From Candidatus Culexmicrobium profundum (GTDB lineage Archaea > Thermoproteota > Methanomethylicia > Culexarchaeales > Culexmicrobiaceae), in the NCBI GenBank assembly GCA_025061245.1, contig JANZKD010000135.1, positions 1 through 5,139 on the forward strand: 5,139 bases of DNA. Reading direction: 5' to 3'. The notes beneath the pieces are model-generated. The model had not been told where the DNA came from. It ran no database searches and saw only the letters and a program-made list of their open reading frames with translations. Both the position numbers and the translations under genes were made by a program. Positions 1-5,139 of the stretch are shown in pieces (the first letter of the stretch is position 1; the number at the start of each line of letters is the position of its first letter).

Positions 1-914
1 GTCATAAAGATAGAACATTATACATGGTTTTGAATCGCATAATAAGAAAGTTGATACCAACATTTCCGGAAAGAGGGCTTTCTGCTCAAGAGCTATTTCA
101 TGTACTCTGGGAGTGCCTTCAAAATGAGGACATATATGCGCTGGTAACCTTGGATGAGGTAGACTACTTTATTAGAACAGCTGGAGAAGAAGCATTATAT
201 GATTTAACTAGAATGTCTGATGAAATATTGAATCTTCCACAGAGAATTAGCTTTATATTTATTGCTAGAAAATCGTCCTTTCTTCCAGCTTTGGATAGAA
301 GCACTAGAAGCACACTTATGCACAATATCATTAGGTTCGAACCATACACTAGAGATCAATTAAAAGATATCTTAGAAGCAAGAGTGGAAGAAGCATTTGA
401 AGAAAACGTTGTTGATGATAATGTGATAATATTTATAGCCGATATAGCCTCAGAGGTAGGTGACGCGAGATATGCACTAGAACTTCTCTGGAGAGCTGCA
501 AAGTATGCTGAAATTGAGGGATATAGAAGAGTGTTGTTGGAGCATGTTAGGAGAGCAGCATCTGACATACATCCATTTGTAAGAATTGAAGTCTTAGAAA
601 GTCTTCTCCTTCACGAGAAAATATTACTTTTAGCTATTGCAAGAGCGTTAAAGTCAAAGGAGACACCCTATGTCAGTATAAGTGACGTTGAGAAGACATA
701 TAGGCTCATATGTGAAGAAATAAATGAAAAGCCAAGGGGACATACAAAGTTATGGGAATACGTTCAAAACCTAAAGAATTTGGGGATAATAAAAGCCAGG
801 GTATCCAATATTAAGCGTAGAGGAAGAAGCACCGCTATAGGTTTAGCCGAAGTGCCCATAGGAACGATAGAAAGAGAAATTTCAAAACTTATTGGAGGAG
901 AAAGAATTGAATAA
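1..914 (+). CDS. orc1/cdc6: Orc1/Cdc6-family AAA+ replication initiator, 5'-truncated by the window edge
   Basis: This is an origin-binding AAA+ ATPase that in archaea recognises replication origins and recruits the MCM helicase. The frame is open to the left edge: bases 3-23 give HKDRTLY directly before the first ATG at 24, and this matches the stretch that follows the Walker A motif in the family, so ATG 24 is internal and the true start and P-loop lie outside. The visible part is 303 residues. It has Walker B LDEVD (fragment residues 50-54), a sensor 1 region near ISFIFIARK (about 82-90), the family-typical STLMHNIIRF and PYTRDQL segments, and sensor 2 GDARYALELL (153-162). A C-terminal winged-helix domain follows (about 195-303), with the typical HEKILLLAIA and GRSTAIGL segments. 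The sensor 1 position looks unusual, with Arg where many homologues have Asn. The stop TAA (912-914) overlaps the next gene by 8 nt, suggesting cotranscription. Family assignment is firm; the paralogue group (Orc1-1, -2 or -3) is not determined. Confidence 0.93.
   Translation, partial: HKDRTLYMVLNRIIRKLIPTFPERGLSAQELFHVLWECLQNEDIYALVTLDEVDYFIRTAGEEALYDLTRMSDEILNLPQRISFIFIARKSSFLPALDRSTRSTLMHNIIRFEPYTRDQLKDILEARVEEAFEENVVDDNVIIFIADIASEVGDARYALELLWRAAKYAEIEGYRRVLLEHVRRAASDIHPFVRIEVLESLLLHEKILLLAIARALKSKETPYVSISDVEKTYRLICEEINEKPRGHTKLWEYVQNLKNLGIIKARVSNIKRRGRSTAIGLAEVPIGTIEREISKLIGGERIE
894..900 (+). promoter_or_regulatory. Shine-Dalgarno GGAGGAG that sets the start of the winged-helix gene
   Basis: GGAGGAG lies inside the last codons of orc1/cdc6 and ends 6 nt before an in-frame TTG at 907. 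An earlier TTG at 892 in the same frame would place this strong ribosome binding site inside the coding sequence, so 907 is the better start. It implies independent or coupled initiation of the small gene at the end of orc1. Confidence 0.75.
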
Positions 915-1206
915 AAATAAAGATTTAATCGAAGAAATCTTCTCATCTAAAGGACGAGTCAGAGTGCTTAGAACACTAATCAAAGATCAGGAACTTAACA
1001 TCTCAGAAATTGCAAGGAAAACTAGGCTAAGTCACACCTCAGTTGAAGAACACTTAGAAAAGCTATGTAAAACAAATGTTATAATTGAAAAGCGCTTTGG
1101 ACGAATACGAATATTTAAATTTAATGAGAATAATTCAATTGCAAAAATCATAGAGGAGATGTTTAATAAAATTGAGAAGCTTTTGGGGGAAGAAAATGAA
1201 GGATGA
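907..1206 (+). CDS. Small winged helix-turn-helix DNA-binding protein (ArsR/MarR-like fold)
   Basis: This is a 99-residue protein with one winged-helix domain and nothing else. Residues 11-25 (FSSKGRVRVLRTLIK) form the first helix. ISEIARKTRLSHTSVEEHLEKL (32-53) is a clear helix-turn-helix with recognition helix around 42-53, and VIIEKRFGRIRIFKF (58-72) reads as the beta-hairpin wing. The tail from 77 (SIAKIIEEMFNKIEKLL) is a likely amphipathic helix that could dimerise. The start is a TTG chosen because GGAGGAG sits 6 nt upstream; a start at 892 would add five residues. It overlaps orc1 by 8 nt and moaC by 11 nt. The likely role is transcriptional regulation, possibly of its own operon, but no operator is visible and the target is unknown. 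A chromatin or replication role near orc1 cannot be excluded. I recognise the fold, not a named family. Confidence 0.82.
   Translation: MNKNKDLIEEIFSSKGRVRVLRTLIKDQELNISEIARKTRLSHTSVEEHLEKLCKTNVIIEKRFGRIRIFKFNENNSIAKIIEEMFNKIEKLLGEENEG
1185..1190 (+). promoter_or_regulatory. Purine-rich ribosome binding site GGGGGA for moaC
   Basis: The G-rich run ends 5 nt before ATG 1196. An in-frame TTG at 1172 would put this site inside the gene and add eight residues unlike the MoaC N-terminus, so ATG 1196 is preferred. The match to GGAGG is imperfect. Confidence 0.5.
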
Positions 1207-1639
1207 AATACGAATGGTGGATATTTCGGATAAGAAAATTCAGTTAAGAACATCAATAGCTAAGGGATCAATAAAATTAAAGTCAACCACCATCAAAAGA
1301 ATATTAAGCAATGAAATAGAAAAAGGAAACGTTCTAGCTACTGCAAAAATAGCGGGAATTCTAGCTGCAAAACAAACACCTAAACTTATACCTTTATGCC
1401 ACCCAATACCATTAACAAAAATAGAAGTAAAAGTAGATGTAAAAGAGGATAGAGTGGATGTAACAAGTATAGTTAAAGCTGAGGGAAAGACTGGAGTGGA
1501 AATCGAAGCCCTAGTTTCAACAGCCATTGCACTAATAACGATATGGGATATGGTTAAAAAATATGAGAAAGATGAAAGAGGACAATATCCAGAAACTGCC
1601 ATAGAAAACATTAAAGTAGAATTAAAAATGAAAGAATAA
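1196..1639 (+). CDS. moaC: Cyclic pyranopterin monophosphate synthase MoaC
   Basis: MoaC converts 3',8-cyclo-7,8-dihydro-GTP, the product of MoaA, into cyclic pyranopterin monophosphate, the second step of molybdenum/tungsten cofactor synthesis. At 147 residues from ATG 1196 the length is normal for the family. The N-terminal MVDISDK (7-13) is typical. The core motifs are intact: KGNVLATAKIAGILAAK (43-59), LIPLCHPIPLTK (64-75), GKTGVEIEAL (97-106) and WDMVKKYEKDERGQYP (117-132). Residues matching those shown to matter in bacterial MoaC are present: Lys43, His69, Glu102, Glu104, Asp118 and Lys121. The GQYPETAIENI ending looks archaeal. It overlaps the winged-helix gene by 11 nt, and its stop is separated from the next gene by only TCA, in the same reading frame. 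Identification is secure. Confidence 0.96.
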   Translation: MKDEIRMVDISDKKIQLRTSIAKGSIKLKSTTIKRILSNEIEKGNVLATAKIAGILAAKQTPKLIPLCHPIPLTKIEVKVDVKEDRVDVTSIVKAEGKTGVEIEALVSTAIALITIWDMVKKYEKDERGQYPETAIENIKVELKMKE

Positions 1640-1642
1640 TCA

Positions 1643-2407
1643 ATGCAAGCCTACTGCATAGTCGGGGCAAGAAGAGGAATTGGAAAGACCAAGCTAATAG
1701 AGAAAATAATAGAGAAACTAAGAGAAAGAAACGTTAAGGTATATACAGTTAAGAAAAGTTCTAAGAGAATTGATATAGCAGAGAAGGATACAAGTAGACA
1801 TTTAAATGCAGGTGCAAGTTTAACTTTAGCAGTATCCCCCCAAGATGCAGCATTATTTCTAAGAGAAACAGACATAAATAAACTTATCAAGGAATACATC
1901 CCTAAAAATGGAATAACGTTAATTGAAGGATTTAAAGAATCAAAGTATCCAAAAATAATCATAATAGAAACTCTTGAAGACTTAGGGCTAATAGAGAAGC
2001 TAGATTCAAAGTTCATTATAGTCTGCAAAGACGAGGAAATTAAGAAAACCATAAACCAAAAATTTGAAAACTTAACGACATGCACAATGAATGAAATTGA
2101 CTTCATAGCAAATATGATAATAGATGATGCAATCATCAAGATATTTAAAGAACTACCAAAAGTCAACTGTGGTTTATGTGGATATCAGAAATGTATAGAA
2201 TATGCTAGAGCAATAATACATGGAGAAAAAACAGGAAAGTGTCCTCTAAAAACAAGAGTCAAAATAAGTGTAGATGGAGAAGAAATGCGGATAAAACCAT
2301 ATGTTGAAACTATTTGCCGCAAAATTATTGAAGGATTTCTAAGTTCACTAAAGGGGTTTGATGAAAGATATAAAAATATAAAAATAGAACTAAAGCGTGA
2401 GCAGTAA
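1643..2407 (+). CDS. mobB: MobB-like molybdopterin-guanine dinucleotide biosynthesis P-loop protein fused to a 4Fe-4S domain
   Basis: The 254-residue protein begins with a MobB-type GTP-binding domain (1-165). It shows a P-loop GARRGIGKT (8-16), the KDTSRHLNAGA segment (48-58) matching the MobB KDS-RH-AGA motif, and LIEGFKESKYPKI (93-105), the hallmark EGFK motif. MobB helps attach GMP to, or deliver, the pterin cofactor. A second domain follows: Cys176, Cys179, Cys184 and Cys200 are spaced C-x2-C-x4-C-x15-C with GLCGYQKC and a conserved-looking EYARAI helix, the pattern of the FeS domain (PF04060) that binds one 4Fe-4S cluster. The tail (201-254) includes VDGEEMRIKPYVETI and GFLSSLKGF and has no function I can name. 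The start follows moaC's stop by 3 nt with no visible Shine-Dalgarno, suggesting reinitiation by ribosomes finishing moaC. The gene ends one base into moaA. The P-loop has one residue more between its glycines than usual, though A-x4-G-K-T still fits. The MobB call is strong; the role of the cluster is unknown. Confidence 0.87.
   Translation: MQAYCIVGARRGIGKTKLIEKIIEKLRERNVKVYTVKKSSKRIDIAEKDTSRHLNAGASLTLAVSPQDAALFLRETDINKLIKEYIPKNGITLIEGFKESKYPKIIIIETLEDLGLIEKLDSKFIIVCKDEEIKKTINQKFENLTTCTMNEIDFIANMIIDDAIIKIFKELPKVNCGLCGYQKCIEYARAIIHGEKTGKCPLKTRVKISVDGEEMRIKPYVETICRKIIEGFLSSLKGFDERYKNIKIELKREQ
2397..2400 (+). promoter_or_regulatory. Weak ribosome binding site GTGA before moaA
   Basis: GTGA, complementary to part of the archaeal 16S 3' end, lies 6 nt before the moaA ATG at 2407, inside the last codons of the MobB-like gene. 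With the TAATG stop-start overlap it supports translational coupling. Four bases can occur by chance. Confidence 0.35.
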
Positions 2408-3342
2408 TGATATACGACAAGTATGGAAGACCACTACGATCCCTACGAATCACAGTAACTCATAGATGTAACTTTAACTGTATATTTTGCCATAGAGAAG
2501 GAGAAGAATTCACAACCCAAGAAATGACGCCAGAAGAAATCTACAAAATTTCCAAAATAGCCGCAAGCTTCGGCATCAACAAAATAAAATTAACTGGAGG
2601 AGAACCATTAGTAAGGGAGGATATTGACAAGATAATAAAGTTACTTGCTAGTATAAATGGAATAAAAGATTTAGCCATGACAACTAACGCCTCATTACTA
2701 GAAGAAAAAGCATCAATCCTATCAGAAGCAGGACTCATGCGGATAAATGTAAGTTTACCATCAATAAAAAATAGAACATACTCCGAAATAACAGGCAGCA
2801 ACTTTACACCTCAAAAAATAATAAAAGGCGTAAAAAAGGCCATGGAAAGCGGAATGAAGCCAATAAAAATTAACATGGTCATATTAAGGGGATTAAATGA
2901 AAATGAAATAGATGAAATGATGAAATTAGCTGGGAAACTTAAGGTAATATTACAGTTAATAGAATTAGAGCCAATTGGAATAAGTTATGAAAAATTTAAG
3001 CAATTACATGTAGATCTAGATGCTATCGAAAATAAACTTAGAATGAAAGCATTGAGAGTTATAACGAGAAGAGACATGCAGAATAGAAGAAGGTACATCT
3101 TACCCGGTAACATTGAGGTAGAAGTGGTGAAACCTCTAGAAAATGGAAGTTTCTGTGCAGCTTGTACTAGAATGAGGGTAACTGCAGATGGAAAGTTAAA
3201 GCCATGCCTAATGAGAAATGACAACTTAGTTGACATATTATCTAAAATTAGAGAAGGGGCACATGAAAGCCAATTAAAAGAAATATTCCTAGAAGCTGCT
3301 AAGAGAAGGGAGCCATATTGGAAGAAAAAAGATATGCCTTAA
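2407..3342 (+). CDS. moaA: GTP 3',8-cyclase MoaA, archaeal type (radical SAM)
   Basis: MoaA is the radical S-adenosylmethionine enzyme that rearranges GTP into 3',8-cyclo-7,8-dihydro-GTP, the first step of molybdenum/tungsten cofactor synthesis; MoaC finishes the step to cPMP. The 311-residue protein has the SAM-cluster motif C21-x3-C25-x2-C28 in HRCNFNCIFC, the SAM-binding KLTGGEPLVR (61-70), and MTTNASLL (91-98). The second, substrate-binding cluster is C250-x2-C253-x13-C267, the spacing found in characterised MoaA. Arg255 and Arg257 in CTRMRVTADGKLKPC, with Arg14 near the N-terminus, match arginines that contact GTP in the bacterial enzyme. The length fits the shorter archaeal version. The C-terminus (REPYWKKKDMP) lacks the Gly-Gly ending of bacterial MoaA. 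The start ATG shares one base with the preceding stop (TAATG). It overlaps truA by 25 nt. Identification is secure. Confidence 0.97.
   Translation: MIYDKYGRPLRSLRITVTHRCNFNCIFCHREGEEFTTQEMTPEEIYKISKIAASFGINKIKLTGGEPLVREDIDKIIKLLASINGIKDLAMTTNASLLEEKASILSEAGLMRINVSLPSIKNRTYSEITGSNFTPQKIIKGVKKAMESGMKPIKINMVILRGLNENEIDEMMKLAGKLKVILQLIELEPIGISYEKFKQLHVDLDAIENKLRMKALRVITRRDMQNRRRYILPGNIEVEVVKPLENGSFCAACTRMRVTADGKLKPCLMRNDNLVDILSKIREGAHESQLKEIFLEAAKRREPYWKKKDMP
3308..3312 (+). promoter_or_regulatory. Shine-Dalgarno GGGAG supporting a TTG start for truA
   Basis: GGGAG within the moaA 3' end lies 5 nt before TTG 3318. The TruA N-terminal strand ALKVFYLGTNYYGF begins only a few codons later, so the start must be here and no in-frame ATG is available. 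Confidence 0.6.
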
Positions 3343-4166
3343 AAGTCTTTTACTTAGGAACAAACTATTATGGATTTCAAAGACAACTGGACGTACCCAC
3401 AATTGAAGGAGAATTGATGAAAGCTTTCAAAGAAGAGAGTTTAATTAATGACAACTTCAAATATACAGCTGCAAGCAGAACTGATCGAGGAGCACATGCA
3501 ATTGGACAAACCATAGCATTCACAGTAACTAAGATGATAAACCTAGATAGATTAAATGATAAATTACCTTCAGACATAATTTTATGGGCATACTCTGAAG
3601 TCCCACTAAAGTTTAATGCAAGAAGAGAAGCCATATACAGACATTATAAATATGTAATTAGAGATCCTGGAATAAATATTCATAAAGCTAGAGAAGCATT
3701 AGAGAAAATCATCGGCGTCCACAACTTCAAAAACCTATGCTACAAAGCGAATAAAACAACTATTAGAAGAATATTCGTTGCAAATGTAAATAGAACTGAA
3801 GATGGATTCCTACTATTCGATTTTTATGGTGCAAGTTTTGCACGTGGATTAATCAGAAAAACGGTATCTGCAGTTATGGACGTAGGATTAGATGAAATGA
3901 GCTTAGAAGAGTTCGAAAAACTATTAGACCCTACATATGTTCCGCCAAAGGGAATCATGCCAGCACCAGCTGAAAACTTATTCTTAGTAGATGCATTTTA
4001 TCAACTACCCTTCGAAATAAATTATCAAGCAGTTAAGAATATTAGAGAAATTTTAGAGGAAAATATTCATAAAAATGCTTTATTTAGATTTATTCTCTCC
4101 GAATTTGAAAAGAATTATTTAAGGCTATTAGAAATTAAAGGGACATTGAATTATAATAAATTATAA
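3318..4166 (+). CDS. truA: tRNA pseudouridine synthase A (TruA family)
   Basis: TruA isomerises uridines in the tRNA anticodon stem-loop (positions 38-40) to pseudouridine in the cytoplasm without a cofactor. The 282-residue protein opens with the family strand ALKVFYLGTNYYGFQRQ (7-23), then TIEGELMKA (28-36). The catalytic Asp56 sits in AASRTDRGAHAIGQ (51-64). Other family segments are YRHYKYVI (107-114), with Tyr110 as the likely conserved tyrosine, GVHNFKNL (133-140), FARGLIRKTV (174-183) and APAENLFLVDAFY (216-228). About 54 residues follow the last conserved strand, a mostly helical C-terminal extension longer than in bacterial TruA. The start is TTG, 25 nt inside moaA, with GGGAG upstream. 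It is the last gene of the rightward series, and its TAA overlaps the stop of the convergent rfcL. Family is firm; the exact tRNA positions modified are inferred. Confidence 0.95.
   Translation: MEEKRYALKVFYLGTNYYGFQRQLDVPTIEGELMKAFKEESLINDNFKYTAASRTDRGAHAIGQTIAFTVTKMINLDRLNDKLPSDIILWAYSEVPLKFNARREAIYRHYKYVIRDPGINIHKAREALEKIIGVHNFKNLCYKANKTTIRRIFVANVNRTEDGFLLFDFYGASFARGLIRKTVSAVMDVGLDEMSLEEFEKLLDPTYVPPKGIMPAPAENLFLVDAFYQLPFEINYQAVKNIREILEENIHKNALFRFILSEFEKNYLRLLEIKGTLNYNKL
4161..4166. other. Palindromic TTATAA providing both convergent stop codons
   Basis: TTATAA reads the same on both strands. On the + strand its last three bases are the truA TAA; on the - strand its last three are the rfcL TAA. 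The two genes therefore overlap tail to tail by six bases, leaving no intergenic space for terminators. Confidence 0.95.
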
Positions 4167-5139
4167 TCGAGAAGTAATTTCCTTAGCCTTTTCAAAGCTT
4201 CCAGCTAGAAAAGCTATCATAAATTCATCAAGATTAAGCCATCTAGCAATTCCAGCAGCCATTTCAACATTATTTTCGAAGATAAACTTGAGATAGGGTA
4301 GATATTCGGAGCTAGCCATACTACGTGAAACATGGCATTTCTCGGCAATTCTTCTACAGATAGTATTCCTAACTGCTCTAACCTCCTTGCTCTGACTAAG
4401 TATCTTCAATTTTTGGGGAAATTGATATTTGACGAAGTGGTATCGATCTTTTTTAACCATTGAGACGCCAGCTGTCATTAAATCGATGGTGTAACTAAGT
4501 AGGGTCCATGCTTGAGTACGCTTCGCTCTACCTAGAAAGATGTCAGCTCTTGATAATGCATCATACGCACTTGCCAATTCCTCAGGTGAGGTGTATTGGA
4601 GCGGTAAGTTTTCATGAATCCATTGTATAAGCATTTCATAATCAACTAGGGATTGAGCAAATGCAGCTTTAGCTCCCCTACATGTTTTAGCAGCAAAAAT
4701 CCCCTTTAACACATCAAATACACCAAACTGTCTATCTCGCATGGCAAGCCATTGAACATCAGCTAATGTTAATGTTCTTCTACCTTGAGCTGCTGCTTGT
4801 AGGTCATTTATAGCAGATCTCACATCACCTTCAACTCGCTTTGCAATGAATCTTAATGCACTATCCTCAGCTTTAATTCCCTCCATTAAACAAATTTTCT
4901 TTAAAAATGCAACTAGAGTAGGAAGTCTAATTCTATTATATCTAATCATTTTACATTTATCTCTTAGTGGTCTAAAGGCAGGATCCCAGGGATCATTCGC
5001 GGTTAAAACCACAGGGAAACGTGCAACATCTATCAAACTAATTATCGCTGAAAGACCGCCTCGATCTTCAGCTTTACTTATACCATCAACTTCATCAACT
5101 AATATTATTTTACCTCTAGTTTCAAATAGAGATGCATAC
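4161..5139 (-). CDS. rfcL: Replication factor C large subunit (clamp loader), 5'-truncated by the window edge
   Basis: RFC-L is the AAA+ large subunit of the archaeal clamp loader, which with small RFC subunits opens the PCNA ring and places it on primed DNA. The frame is open to the right edge: upstream of a TTG at 5036 it continues as YASLFETRGKIILVDEVDGI, so that TTG is internal and the N-terminus with Walker A is outside. The visible part is 325 residues. It has Walker B IILVDEVDGI (11-20), sensor 1 VVLTANDPWDP (44-53), the large-subunit segment FRPLRDKCKMIRYNRIR (55-71) and sensor 2 GDVRSAINDLQ (104-114). An all-helical C-terminal collar region includes ASAYDALSRADIFLGRA and YQFPQKLKIL. 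TANDPW is characteristic of the large rather than the small subunit. The protein ends in EKAKEITSRL with no visible PCNA-interacting peptide, which many archaeal homologues carry at the C-terminus. It converges on truA. Identification is secure. Confidence 0.95.
   Translation of the reverse strand, partial: YASLFETRGKIILVDEVDGISKAEDRGGLSAIISLIDVARFPVVLTANDPWDPAFRPLRDKCKMIRYNRIRLPTLVAFLKKICLMEGIKAEDSALRFIAKRVEGDVRSAINDLQAAAQGRRTLTLADVQWLAMRDRQFGVFDVLKGIFAAKTCRGAKAAFAQSLVDYEMLIQWIHENLPLQYTSPEELASAYDALSRADIFLGRAKRTQAWTLLSYTIDLMTAGVSMVKKDRYHFVKYQFPQKLKILSQSKEVRAVRNTICRRIAEKCHVSRSMASSEYLPYLKFIFENNVEMAAGIARWLNLDEFMIAFLAGSFEKAKEITSRL

Noticed and set aside
24..26. ATG 24 as the true start of the Orc1/Cdc6 protein
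   Set aside because: The frame stays open to the left edge and the residues before it (HKDRTLY) fit the family just after Walker A, so the gene is truncated.
1..914. A replication origin beside orc1
   Set aside because: Archaeal origins often lie upstream of orc1, which is outside the window; no origin recognition box repeats or AT-rich unwinding region are visible in noncoding DNA here.
1111..1121. TATA-like ATATTTAAATT as an internal promoter for moaC
   Set aside because: It lies in coding sequence of an AT-rich genome where such strings are frequent, and no convincing BRE or start site can be shown from sequence alone.
1695..1720. Near-tandem AATAGAGAAA repeat
   Set aside because: It encodes the ordinary helix IEKIIEKL of the MobB domain and its similarity follows from codon use.
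1240..2166. Long open frames on the - strand opposite moaC and mobB
   Set aside because: They mirror well-supported + strand genes, have low-complexity Ser/Ile/Phe-rich translations and show no family motif.
4186..4194. Short T run after truA as an archaeal terminator
   Set aside because: Only four consecutive T residues, inside rfcL coding sequence; similar runs occur elsewhere in the gene.
5034..5036. TTG at 5036 (- strand) as the start of rfcL
   Set aside because: The same frame continues to the edge and encodes Walker B IILVDEVDGI upstream, so this codon is an internal leucine.

Overview
The window is a densely coding piece of an archaeal chromosome. The evidence for an archaeon is an Orc1/Cdc6-type replication initiator at the left edge, a replication factor C large subunit (clamp loader) at the right edge, archaeal-type MoaA, MoaC and TruA between them, GGAGG/GGTGA-like ribosome binding sites, TTG starts, and coding strands rich in A with AGA/AGG arginine and ATA isoleucine codons. 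These traits suit a low-GC, perhaps thermophilic lineage, possibly in the TACK group, but I cannot name a genus.

Layout. Bases 1 to 4166 are read rightward as one uninterrupted series: orc1/cdc6 (5' end cut off), a 99-residue winged-helix protein, moaC, a MobB-like P-loop protein with a C-terminal 4Fe-4S domain, moaA, and truA. The junctions are 8 nt overlap, 11 nt overlap, 3 nt gap, 1 nt overlap and 25 nt overlap, so the only noncoding DNA in this part is three bases. From 4161 to the right edge the other strand encodes the RFC large subunit, also cut at its 5' end. It converges on truA, and the two genes share the palindrome TTATAA as stop codons. No stretch longer than 3 bases lacks a gene. 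I see no RNA gene, insertion sequence, CRISPR array or tandem repeat of note.

How the genes work together. MoaA and MoaC carry out the first two steps of molybdenum/tungsten cofactor synthesis, GTP to 3',8-cyclo-7,8-dihydro-GTP to cyclic pyranopterin monophosphate (cPMP). The MobB-like protein would act late, around nucleotide attachment or delivery, and its added iron-sulfur domain suggests a redox or metal-linked job not yet defined. No moaD, moaE, moeA, moaB or mobA is present, so the pathway is completed elsewhere. The flanking genes belong to DNA replication and tRNA modification; their packing with cofactor genes may be transcriptional convenience or shared control, perhaps through the small winged-helix protein. 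The most interesting points are the MobB/4Fe-4S fusion, the tight coupling of a replication initiator to a cofactor operon, and several departures from family consensus (Orc1 sensor 1, MobB P-loop, MoaA C-terminus, RFC-L C-terminus).
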